Positions 33,301 to 43,841 of a stretch of DNA of 64,000 nucleotides are shown here, piece by piece; position 1 is the stretch's first letter; each line of letters opens with the position of its first letter. A program made the position numbers and the translations under genes. This stretch comes from Cladosporium sp. IMV 00045 (lineage: Eukaryota; Ascomycota; Dothideomycetes; Cladosporiales; Cladosporiaceae). The DNA lies in NCBI GenBank assembly GCA_001931905.2, contig MSJI02000778.1, positions 1 to 64,000 of the forward strand, read 5' to 3'. Under the pieces are notes generated by a model. It did no database searches. It had not been told where the DNA came from and worked only from the letters and a program-made list of their open reading frames with translations.

Positions 33301-34463
33301 ATGGCACACAGTAAGCGACTTCATTCCCTACGACCACGTCAATAATCGCTGACATACCAGGCAAGAGAAACACCTCGCTCGCATTCTTCACAGCCCATGA
33401 GCGCAACGAACTGAGAGGCACCTGGGGCAGCCGCTCCACCCGGTTAACACGCGACTCTTTCCTACCCTTCGGATCATGTCAACTCTGCCTCCTGCCTGCG
33501 CGCGACCCGGTTTCATGCCCTAGCCACGGCCACCTCTTCTGCCGCGAATGCGCGGTGAGCAATCTGCTCGCGCAGAACAAGGAGCTGAAGCGCGCGAAGA
33601 AAGAAGCAGAGCAGAGGCGACTGGAAGATGAGGAGGGAAAAGAGATCGAAGACGCCGAAGCGCAAATGCGGGCTGTCGAGGAGTTTGAGAAAGTCCAGGC
33701 CGGTCTGAGCGTACGGTCGAGCGGCCTTGGGGAAAGGATTGTAGGGCGCAAGGACGGGAAGATCACCATCGAGCAAGACGTAGAGGGCGGGAACAAGGGC
33801 GTCAAACGGAAACTGGAGCTTGATGAGTCTGAACTTCGCGATCTCGCCAATGGCGCCGACAGCAAGAGCAGGAAGAAGGGCGACATTTCTTCCACAGAAC
33901 TGCCCGCCTTCTGGGTTCCAGGGAAAACCCCTTCCTCTCACAAACCCGACGTCAAACCTCCCAAGCAACACCCCACCTGCCCTGCCGCCGCCTCCGACCA
34001 ACCGCACGATTTCACACTGAAGATCCTAGTAACAGTACACTTCGCTGGCGAGAACTCAAAACAGCAAGACGATGCCACACAATCCTCCAGCGCCGACAAC
34101 TCAGCACCGACGAGGACATGTCCCAGCTGCAACAAAGCCCTCTCCAACGCGACGAAAGCCGTCCTCGCCAAACCCTGCGGCCACGTCCTGTGCAAGCCGT
34201 GCAGCGAGAAATTCCAGCGCGCTCCGGAGAAGAGCGCGCACGTCGAGGTGCACGACGATACGGTGAGGTGCTACGTTTGCCAGGAGGATGTGACGCCCGG
34301 GAGGAAAGGCAAGAAGCGAAAGGCGGTAGACGGTCAGGAGAAGAGCGCGGAGAAGGAGAGCAAGGTCGAGAGAGGCTTGGTCGAGCTCGGTAGCGAGGGC
34401 ACTGGGTTTGCTGGGGGTGGTAAGAATATGGTCAAAAGGCAGGGAGTGGCGTTCCAGTGCTGA
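33301..34463 (+). CDS. NOSIP-like RING/U-box protein, copy B
   Basis: Exons 33301-33310 and 33361-34463, the same lengths as copy A; 370 aa. Both zinc-binding elements (CQLCLLP...HLFCREC and CPSCNKAL...CKPCSEKF...CYVCQ) are complete. About a dozen conservative replacements occur, mostly in the coiled coil and the linker. The first exon again ends after ten bases, with donor GTAAGC. Confidence 0.85.
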
Positions 34464-34621
34464 GGACATTATGCTCATGCCTTGCCTCGAATCACATCAA
34501 TTAGACTTGTGAATATGAACAGACGCCGTATGAACCTGCCATACGATCTAAAATATCTTTACAATGTCCCCTCCCAGCGCCAATCTATCTTACAATATCT
34601 TCTATACCCACAATTGCTCCT

Positions 34622-37447
34622 TCACTCATACTCACCCCTCATCTCCCTAACAACCTCCTTCATCCTCTGACTCCCCATCCTCTCAAACCGATCCACAGCC
34701 ATGGTAAAAGTCCCCCTCCCACCCGTCAAACTCCTCAAATGCTTCAAATACCCCACCATCTCCTTCAACGGCACCCGCGCCGTGACAGTACGCATACCCG
34801 CTCCCGCGGCACTCTGAACACCCACATCCGCACTCGACGAGGAACCCTGAAACGGGTCCGGAGGTGTGTAAATTCTCTGCACATCCACAGAGGGACCCTC
34901 AGAAAGCGTGCCGGGCGTTAGGCTTTCTTCCTCAGATGCGTCCAGCGACATGACGTTGCCGCCGCGCGCGGAGGAGATGTCGTGCACGACGCTGCCGAGG
35001 CTTTTCTCGTCTACCGCGATGGCGACGGTCATTACGGGTTCCATCACGGTTGTGGCGGAGAGAGAGGCGCTGGTGCGCAGAGCTTTTTGCACGGCGAGGC
35101 GAGCGGCGGAGGAGAGCGAGGCTGGCGTCGTGTTGGGGAAGATGTGCGAGGAGGGGTCAAGGGTGAGGGTGATGCAGGTGGAGTGGATGGGGAAAGTGTG
35201 TGTTGGTCCTCGCGCGAGAGCGGCTTCCACGCCGGATTGCAGGGATTGAAGGACGGTGGGAAGGGGGAGGGTGGAGGGGAGGCCTGGCGTGTCGGAGTTG
35301 ATGGGTGAGCCGTCTTCTTCTAGGGTTGGGGTAGAGATGTGGAGGGTGTTGTTGTCGAAGAGGTGGGAGGTGTGGTCGGCTTGAGCGTTAGGCTCGTTGT
35401 CTTCAATCGGGCTGATTGATACTGTGCATGCAGCTTTCGATGTCTTGCCGGACACCTCGCGATCGTAGACTTCGGTGACTTCTCCACTGGCAATTGTGAT
35501 GGCCTCGCGGTAGCCGATCTCAACTCGGCCGATGCGTGCCTTGGCCTTCAGATCTTGTACAAGGCGATCTCTAGCAATCTCCAAGTGCAGCTCGCCCATG
35601 CCTGCCAGATGCGTTTGCCCGCTTTCCTGGTCGACTGAAACATGCAGACTAGGGTCTTCTCTCAGGAGCGACTCCAGACTCTCCTTCACGGCTCGTTCCT
35701 CTGATAGACTCTGAGGCTCAACGCTGACAAAGAAGACCGGTGGTGGCACGTCAATAGGTTTCAGCTGCATAGTCCGCACGTCGCCTGGAGGGCCAGTCTT
35801 AGGGTTTGCGCCAGCATAGGAGATCAGAGTATCACCAGTACGAGCGAACTTCAAGCCCGGAATGACGCCGATCTGGCCGGCTTGAATAGACTCGATGTCC
35901 ACGGCATCATTCGCGTACATGCGCATGAGCTTGGGCGCACGCTCAGTCAGCTGGAGATTCGTGTTCCAGAGAGCAGCGCCGCGATCCAAAGAGCCAGAGT
36001 AAACTCTGACATAGACCAAGACGCCACGGCGAGGGTCAGCGACCACTTTGAAAGCCAAGGCGCAAGCAGAGATGTGTTGCACTGCGGTTGAGGCCTTGTC
36101 TTTGCTGACAGCTTTGCTCGCTTTGATGGGAGAGGCTCCGCCGGAGAGGAAAGTAGACAGCGTAGTCTGTGGAGTGCTTGAGTTGATGCTCATTTGCGGG
36201 TCTGGACGCTCCAAGGGAGATGGCAGAAGATCCACTACCGCATCAAGAAGTGGTTGTACACCAATGTTGCGGAAACTTGCGCCCGCAAAGACAGGCGCAA
36301 CCTGCTGTGGGAATTGCAGAGCACATCGACGCAGACTTGCAATGATGTCCTGAGATGTGATCGCAAGGTGATCTTCCTCGGCCTCAAGGTATTTCTCGAC
36401 CATCTCATCGTCGTGCTCAGACAGAAGTTCCACAAGTGCAACTCTAGCCTTCTTCAGCTCGGCTGCCAACTTCGGATCTTGCTTCTCGAGGTCTGCAGCA
36501 GTGAAAGCTGCAATCTCCTTGCCATCACCGCCAGACTTCCATAGCATACCCTTCAAGCCAATTACATCACCCACGCCGGTCAATTTACCTTGCTCGTCCC
36601 ACCAGGGGATCTCGCAAAGCGCAGGCCAGACGTCCAACCTTGCTCCAATTTCTTTGATCGTCCTGGCGAAAGCTGCACCGTCACGATCGAGTTTGTTGAC
36701 AAAGATCAACCGCGGAATGGCATATGCAGCAGCCTGGGCCCAGACTTTTTCGGTCTGGGCTTCGACGCCAGCGACGCCGTCCAGAATGCATACGGCACCG
36801 TCCAGAACACGGAGAGAGCGGAGGACTTCGAAGGTGAAGTCGGCGTGGCCGGGCGTGTCGATGAGATTGATGTTATGCGGGATGGATGATCGAGGGGTGT
36901 TTGCACTTGTGCTTTGTGGCGCAGAGCCGGGAGGCCAGGAGAATGTGATGGCTGCAGATTGAATTGTGATTCCTCGTGCGCGCTCTGCGGGTAGGAAGTC
37001 GGTGACTGTGCTGCCCTCGTCGACGTCTGAAAAGTCATGTTAGTGAATTGTGGGAGAAACACATAGGACGCATGATTGCCATGCGCGAGGCATTTATGCA
37101 TATCATGACACCGCTCAATGGCCATGGGCCAATTCAAGCATTGCAAAACACGCACCTCCTAATCTACGCGAAAATCCACTATAGTAAAGCATACGCTCTG
37201 TTGTGGTGGTTTTGCCCTGTGGAGATGTGGGTTAGTCTCAAATCAGAGCCCTCAGAGGTCAACGCAAACTCACCGCATCGATATGTGCTATGATTCCAAT
37301 GTTTCTTGTCTTCTCCAGCGCAGCTTTTGCCTCTGGTGAGGCAGTTGACAATGCAGCATATTTGCGGCTGGAGGACGTGATGGTCCTTCGCGTGGCGGTC
37401 TTCAGGCCCACTGCAGCGTGCTGTCTACACAGCCATCGTGTCAACAT
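34622..37447 (-). CDS. MEF2: Mitochondrial ribosome-releasing factor 2 / EF-G2, copy B
   Basis: Exons 37274-37447, 37156-37216 and 34622-37026; 879 aa, one residue shorter than copy A through an in-frame 3-nt difference near GTLSEGPS. The P-loop split by intron 1, DTPGHADF and NKLD motifs and the C-terminus are intact. About twenty replacements relative to copy A concentrate in the Ser-rich insertion of domain II ([12 protein letters not shown]) and in domain IV. The 3' end is convergent with the NOSIP-like gene, as in copy A. Confidence 0.92.
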
Positions 37448-37765
37448 GCCCAAAAAGCTTGTCCGTAGACTCGAGAGAATGAATGAAATGAGTGTGAGAG
37501 GCCCGTTAACTTTTATAAACAAAATTCAGGTAAAATTGATTGAAAGACGTCAGATATTTGATGGGCCTCGCCCACAATCTTCACAAGACGATCCCTGCCC
37601 CAAGCTGGCCCTCCGCAGTCCCGCCTCCACCAAGCGAGCGCAAGTGTGTGAGCGAGCCTCCGAGCTAGCTTCCACGTCAACTGCCAGCCTTAACCAACTC
37701 TCCACCTGTTCATCCAACTCCTTACCTACCCACCGCAACACCACAATGCGTGCTGCGACAGCCCA
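37448..37765. promoter_or_regulatory. Bidirectional promoter MEF2 / VPS17, copy B
   Basis: 318 bp, six bases shorter than in copy A owing to a small deletion near 37,564. The core element and the uORF are retained. Confidence 0.5.
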
Positions 37766-37769
37766 ATGA
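37746..37769 (+). promoter_or_regulatory. Seven-codon uORF overlapping VPS17 start, copy B
   Basis: Same seven codons and the same ATGA overlap with the VPS17 start (37,766) as in copy A. Confidence 0.6.
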
Positions 37770-39838
37770 ACGACCAAACACAGCCAGGCCCCAGCAACTA
37801 CAGCGACTATAACAATACCGATCCTCCCCGTCCCAGCGACATCTCCTCTGGAAAGCGACCTGTCCAACAACACCCGCAACATCTCCGTTTCCAACGCCGC
37901 ACTAGCGAGCGCGCGTTCTACGAAGGCTCCTACCGTGAAGGTCCGACTACACCTAGGATGGACTACTCTGCTTCCGCCGGTTTCGCCGGTGGTAGCTCAC
38001 CATGGGCCAGCAGCCCAGAGGCTTCAAGACAGAGCTTCGGCGATGGAAACGTCAGTCGAGAGGAACTTCCCCCACCAGCCGTGAGCGGACTGGGAGCTGA
38101 GGGCATTGATAGACCGGGTAGTGGATGGGAGCAGGAGCAGCAGCAACAGCATTGGCAATCGCAGACCGAGCAACATACCCAGCCGCAACACTCGGAGCAC
38201 CAGGCAGAAGCGCAGAGGCATGAGGCAGAGCAAGAGAACCGCAGGCCTCACAGTGCGGCTAGATACCATGGTGCTCCACCACACCAGGCCCAGCAGAGGC
38301 AACCACAGTACAAGCTGCAGGCAAAGATCACAGGACTGGAGAGGACGGGCAAGAAGGATGCTATCTTCCGTTTTGACGTTCACGTATGTCGATCATGATG
38401 TTACATGTAAATTATGTGCACAACTTACTAACATTCTTTTAGACCAACCTCCCTAAGTTCAGGACTACCCAATTCCGCGACATCCGCCGCACATACCCCG
38501 AGTTCCAGAAACTCTGCAGTCACCTGCAGGCTTCAAACCCCGAAGCGCTTGTCCCATCTGTTCCTCCTTCATTCACATCCGCCGGCATGGGAACGGACGA
38601 GGACGAGGTCCGTACCAAGGCATCCCTGCAACGATGGCTCAACAACATCTGCAGCAATGAAGTCCTGATGAGGGATGAGGAAATGGTTTTCTTTGTGGAG
38701 AGCGATTTTGGCTACAGCCCGGTAGTCAGGAAAAAGCAGCCTGCAACTGGTATGCGCAGGAAGATGCTCAAGCAATTCGCTCCGCCTCCAGACGACAACC
38801 CAGAATTGCTTGAGAGCAGACCAGTGGTGAAGGGCTTCTATCTTAGCAGCATGGATGCTCAGCAGAAGGTTGACAAGGTTGTCAAGAACAGAAGATGTGA
38901 GTTTTGTGGGGTGAACTTTATTTTGATTCTTCGTTCTGACATCTTTCCCAGCTCTCGGCGTCTCTGAATCGGATTTGGGCAACAAGATCGCTGGTCTCGC
39001 TGTTCAGGAAACCCACCCTGGTCTGGGCAACGCCTACCGCAAGATTGGTAAGGTCATTCAGACCACTGGCGATTACCACGCCGCACAAGGCACTGCCGAG
39101 GCCACCACCCTCTCAGACCCGCTCGCATACGCCTCCAGCGACGCATTTGTCGTCAAAGAGACCCTCACGAACCGCCATATCCTCCTCCGCGAACTCACTC
39201 AAGCCCAACAATCGACCCGCTCCAAACTCAGCGCCGCCGACCGCCTCAAAGCCAGCTCCAGCGTCAAGCGCGACAAAGTCGACGAAGCCATCTCCGCCCT
39301 CGACGAAGCGCGCAGCCACGAGTCCTACCTCTCGCAAAAAACCCAGCGCGTCACCTCCAACCTGCTGGTCGAGAAGCGCAAATGGTTCGCCCGCACCTCC
39401 GCCGACCTCCGCTCCGCCATCCGCGAATACGTCGTGCGCCAGATCGAGCACGAGCGCCGCACCCTCGCCACCCTCGAGCAAGTGCGCCCAGACATCCGCG
39501 CCATCGACTCTTCAGGAGGCTTGTCTCGTCTCGGCCGCGAGGCGCACCCGCAAGTCCGTCGCTCGTCTATGGCGAGCTCGCAGGGTCCGAAGGGCGATGC
39601 TTGGAGCGGTGTTGCGAGGCGACCGGATGGACTGAATAGGTCTATTTCTGGTTCTATGCCGGGCATTCCTGGTGTGGGAGATGAGGGCGCTGGTGCCGAT
39701 GAGGGTGAGGATGGAGCGGCTGGTGGGAGGAAGAGGGCGACTAGTACGGCGAGCTCGCTGTCGAAGGTGCAGGAGGAGGATGATGATCGGGTCGATGCGA
39801 GGAATGCGGCTAGTCGGTTGGCGCAGACGACGTTTTAG
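37766..39838 (+). CDS. VPS17: Retromer sorting nexin VPS17, copy B
   Basis: Exons 37766-38383, 38443-38896 and 38952-39838, the same lengths as copy A (618, 454, 887 nt); 652 aa. The PX and BAR regions appear identical in sequence to copy A. Six or seven replacements lie in the disordered first 180 residues (for example YPQ to HPQ and QHQEH to QHSEH). Introns differ more than exons: intron 1 shares little beyond its ends. The strong bias toward silent change indicates that both copies have been under purifying selection. Confidence 0.9.
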
Positions 39839-41282
39839 ATGGGACGGCTGTCAAGGGTGTTGGTAAGGGGGTGTAGATTTGATGTATGAATGCATGTTTG
39901 AGATGTTGATCCTGCTTCTCTTTAGTTCAAGTGCGTTATGGGAAGACCACGCAAACTGATTCCAGAAGTCTAAAGATTCGGCCTTGCGCCTGAGGTTTGC
40001 AGGTCATCTGTCACGAAGTGAAGCTCAGAGAGCCTTCAAGTATCTTATGCATGTCCGGCGGACTCAACCCCGACTGCACTTCGCCAAATCCCGTCGGTGG
40101 GATGTACTGTATACATCACGACGACAAGCCAATTGTATGGTCGAGGTATGCAACAGCTCTGCGAGCTTCGGGGGAACCTCGATCCTTGACTTGCATAGAA
40201 GTGCGGCGGGAGCGCTTACGTTGCAGCAAATCAATCCAGGATAGTGAGGTCACTCGCGGCGGCAACAAGCGTCGGCGAATGGTAGACACGGTTGAATGCT
40301 TGGGAGCACGAGAACCTGAAGAATTGGGCTGGCGCGCATACAGGCCCGCAGCGGCAAAGGCTTGCATGAGGCAATGTGGTTGCGAGCGAGCGTGGCTGGC
40401 AAGCTGACAACATAGGGCGGAGAGGGGATCAGCGGCCGAAAAGGTGTCAGAAAATTGAAGGCAACGGTCTTCCTTTGCGCCACCGCTCCGGGACACTATT
40501 TCCCTATTGTTGCGCTATCAAGTCCATCTTCTATACCATCAAGAGGTACCGTTGTCAGATGTCCAAGACTTGCACCTCATTAGCTGGGAGATGCGTGAAA
40601 CATTTAGAAAAGACACAATGATGAGCTCGCGACGACAGGATCTCCGGATGGTATGCCAGATGTCGTTCACCGCAAACCTCCTGAGTCGAAGATTTTGCCT
40701 ACATTGCAAACTCTTGGCCCTCGAATTAATCCCTGTGTCTTCTTGATGGGGACAAATCTGAGAAACTTCTGGTCGGACTCATGGGGGACTATCTGACAGG
40801 GGGCAGAGGGGGCTTGCCGGACCGCGCGCGCATAGGATCTCGCATGCATGCAGTTCCGCGTCGCCTTTCTGGTGCCACACTTTTGAGTTGATAGTGAAAT
40901 GGCGGCACAACCCACAACAGGCTGGAACATTGATTCTATAAGACCACGATGCCCGTGTTGCAATTATCATCGCCCTCGATTCTACATCATCCACTTCTCC
41001 TTCTTCTTCTTTTTCTCTTCATCGACGCTGGTGAGGTTGCTTGCGACCTGTCAGTTGGGACATCGTTACGTCCCGTCTTCTGAGCTTTGGACCAATCACC
41101 GACTAGCTCTTACTGAATACATTGACAGACTTAAACCACCCCGACTCGAATACCGTCCAACAAATACATCAACTGCGGTCAAGCTGTCGATTCAATCGAC
41201 CAAAGCAACTGCGCCTATTCATCACTCGTATATAACCTTCGGTTGGACGCAACACACAGTCCCAAAAGTCCCTTGAACAACG
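39839..41282. other. Spacer after VPS17, copy B, not shared with copy A
   Basis: The first 65 bp match copy A; from about 39,905 to 41,280 the sequence is unrelated by eye to the copy A spacer and about 0.5 kb shorter. No gene is recognised. A CT-rich tract lies at 41,000-41,030, before the 85-aa gene. Confidence 0.5.
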
Positions 41283-41603
41283 ATGTCTCATCCAGCAAGG
41301 AACAACATGACATCCAACACGAACGACCAACCTTCTCACGGCGCTTTTGAGACCGAAGCCAGTCGTCCGGCTCTGACCGAAGCGAACCTCAGTGCACTTC
41401 AGGCTAACCTTGCTGCGTCGAACACCAGCAACTCTACTGCTTCCAATGTAACTGATCTTCAACATGTTCTATGTCTTATCGACGTTTGAAAGGCTAATCC
41501 GATCCGGTAGGGCAACGATCAACAACAGCGCACGCCGATGCAGGCTTGGTTGAACAAACGCGATGATCTTCTGACTTACTGGATGCGCAATGGACAGAAG
41601 TGA
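41283..41603 (+). CDS. Small fast-diverging protein, 85 aa, copy B
   Basis: Exons 41283-41447 and 41511-41603, with the same lengths and intron phase as copy A. The conserved start MSHPARN, core RPALTEANL and ending RNGQ remain, but 31 of 85 residues differ. Replacements are spread over both exons and include non-conservative ones (VPTD to GAFE). There is no frameshift or stop. The function is unknown. It is the only gene in the duplicated block with such divergence. Confidence 0.65.
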
Positions 41604-41901
41604 CTATTTATTGGGTTTCCATGGCAAGTTGTTAATGTGGGAAAAGAGTCGTTTGGAGGAATCCAGTTGTCAGATCCAGATTAAGAGACGAAATTGATCG
41701 ATATCGATCGATCGAGGGTTTGTTGACGAGGGACGTTCGTTCGTTGCAGAGCTACAAAATATCAGTAGTTCAACTCGTTCTCCCTTTTCAACTCACCTTC
41801 CCATGCCGTGCAACACATAGATAACACTGCTCCCTCCGATCGAGGCTCGATCGACAAATGGACAAAAAGGAACAGCTGCACGAAGGCTTTGATATAGGAA
41901 T

Positions 41902-41991
41902 AGCCGAAGGTGGGGCTCGAACCCACGACCTTGAGGTTGATCTCTTTGCTGTCATAAGAGCCACACGCTCTACCGATTGAGCTACCCCGGC
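41902..41991 (-). tRNA. tRNA-Lys (CUU) with intron, copy B
   Basis: Identical to copy A in the mature part; the only difference is one base in the intron. The same T-T mismatch is present in the anticodon stem. Confidence 0.82.
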
Positions 41992-42048
41992 AAGGGTGAT
42001 ATTGATGAAGTGAAGAGAGGTCATGTTATTCATGTTGCGTGCACAAAA

Positions 42049-42240
42049 AGAAGGAGCGGCCACGCCCAGCTTTCCCGATCGAAATCGGTCGAGATTTACG
42101 AAGATTGTACATGTTGGGAAGGAGCGGCTTGGGCGAAGTGAGGTTGACTTTCGATAAATTGGGAAGGAGCGCATGTAAGTGAATGATTTGTGCGCACAAC
42201 GGGGGAAGGTGCGAGCCAGGTGAAGTGAGGTTGACTTCGC
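42049..42240. repeat. Imperfect repeat cluster upstream of tRNA-Lys, copy B
   Basis: Four units beginning GGAAGGAGCG or GGAAGGTGCG (near 42,050; 42,119; 42,164; 42,205). Two carry the GAAGTGAGGTTGACT core (about 42,134-42,148 and 42,219-42,235). Same order as copy A, with many substitutions. Confidence 0.55.
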
Positions 42241-42614
42241 AGATTCGCTATCAATACATGGTTGCTGATCATGCTAGTGATTCTCGTTCGGCAAAAATAG
42301 CATAGCACTCCTTTGCGATGACATTCGTTTAACCAGGTCGAGAACATGTCGATGAGTTTCGAGCTCTTTTTTTTTCCGATCATTTGACCTCACATCAAAC
42401 AGTGGTTGTGCCGAGAAGACTTCATTGCTTGTTGTTCGAGATTGCGTCGAACACTTTGCAGAGCGTCCAAACATCAACAGATAGGAACATAGGCCTTACA
42501 TCACCTTTTAGTATTTCCATGAAGTCTCTTCAATCCCACGCGATCTTTGAAAAGTCGGGCTGATCATTTGTTCGAAAGACACGTCGATCATTTATCAGAG
42601 TCAAGTCAAATCGA

Positions 42615-42633
42615 GGGTTAGGGTTGGGGTAGG
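42615..42633 (+). repeat. Short telomere-like motif, copy B
   Basis: GGGTTAGGGTTGGGGTAGG; one change from the motif at 30,501-30,519, at the same relative position. Confidence 0.5.
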
Positions 42634-43841
42634 CGCCACAACGTTGCATCCCTGTCCACTGCCGAAACCCACAGAGTCTGACTCGCATTGGCATCCAACG
42701 AACTTTCAAAGGCATGGCTGAGCACTGAACTATGAAGCGAGATCCATTAGAAGGAGATCCATTAGAAAGTCAAGACGATACACACTTCACTGTCTATCGC
42801 TTGTCACCGAGGTCCACGCACTTGTGAAGTCTCGTTCATCTCAGTGGGACCAGTCTCTTCTGCGTGGACCGGCCACTTGCTTCGGCGGCAAAACAGGTGG
42901 ACCACACAAGAGCCACTGTACGCTCGTGTCTCTTCACATTTGCACGCGCCCATGACAAAGTATATGAAAGCAAACGGCAAGTATCACAACAGTCAGCCCA
43001 TGATGCTGACGTCTGCATCGCGACCGCGATAAGCGCATTACAAAATGATCCAAGCGAGGAATGTGCGATCTCAAACAGCAGGCGAAGGGCCCACACTCTC
43101 ACAACCCAAGCTTTTTAAACCACAAGCCTTATTTCCACCTCGGCCAAATGCATGGGGATTTCTCTCATGGCACGGGTCACAAGCTCACGATGGGTTGCAC
43201 GGCTGGCGCAGGCTGTGCCCTTCAGAGTTCACCGCGAAACTGGCTCGCCTGCGTCTCCCCACGCGCTTGCAGCAGTGGGAGCAGCAAGATTTGATGCCAC
43301 TTCAGGCAACGCGCGCTGGCTCGAAAATACCGCATACCTCACCCAGCTGGAAAATCGCTCATACAATCCAATAATGCCACCGCTGCAGTGCTACTGGAAT
43401 GCCCACGCGGGGGCGTCATTAATCTTACAACTATACCATTATGCGTCCTCCATTACGGCATTTTCAGTGTCCATCGGCTCAATTCCACGTGCTAAGCGAA
43501 CGGTTTGTTGACCAGATTGGATGGAACTCACGAGATCACGGTTACCCATCCAATCTGACGGCTTTTCCCAACCTTTGTTCGACCTTGGAAAGCCGCGTTG
43601 GTGATGCACAGCCTGCACAGCTCAGGCAAGCAGCTCATGGAAGAACCTTGAGCCCTCGTGTCCAGTCTTCATTGCCACGTTATCACATGCGACGTTTCTG
43701 TACTTAAAGTAACGGTAGGTTCTACCGGTTATAAGGTCCTTGCTCTGCTGATGATCTGCCTTCGTTTATCCCTTTGTTGCTTCCTCCTTCCTTCTCCTAA
43801 CTCACATCCTTTCACCAAGCACCCTCACCCCAAGAGACGCC
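42634..43841. other. Right end of copy B and ATPase promoter
   Basis: The conserved non-genic segment of the duplication runs to 43,515. Unique sequence then leads to the ATPase start at 43,842, with a pyrimidine-rich leader from about 43,760. No further gene seen. Confidence 0.45.

Larger units (their letters stand above)
31394..43515 (+). repeat. Copy B of long direct duplication (12.1 kb)
   Basis: Collinear with copy A in gene order, strand and exon structure. It begins inside tRNA-Gly at the gap and ends where copy A ends; from 43,516 the sequence runs on into unique DNA. Confidence 0.92.

Noticed and set aside
31394..43515. Copy B as a set of pseudogenes
   Set aside because: All exon lengths, splice sites and catalytic motifs match copy A, with no stops or frameshifts.
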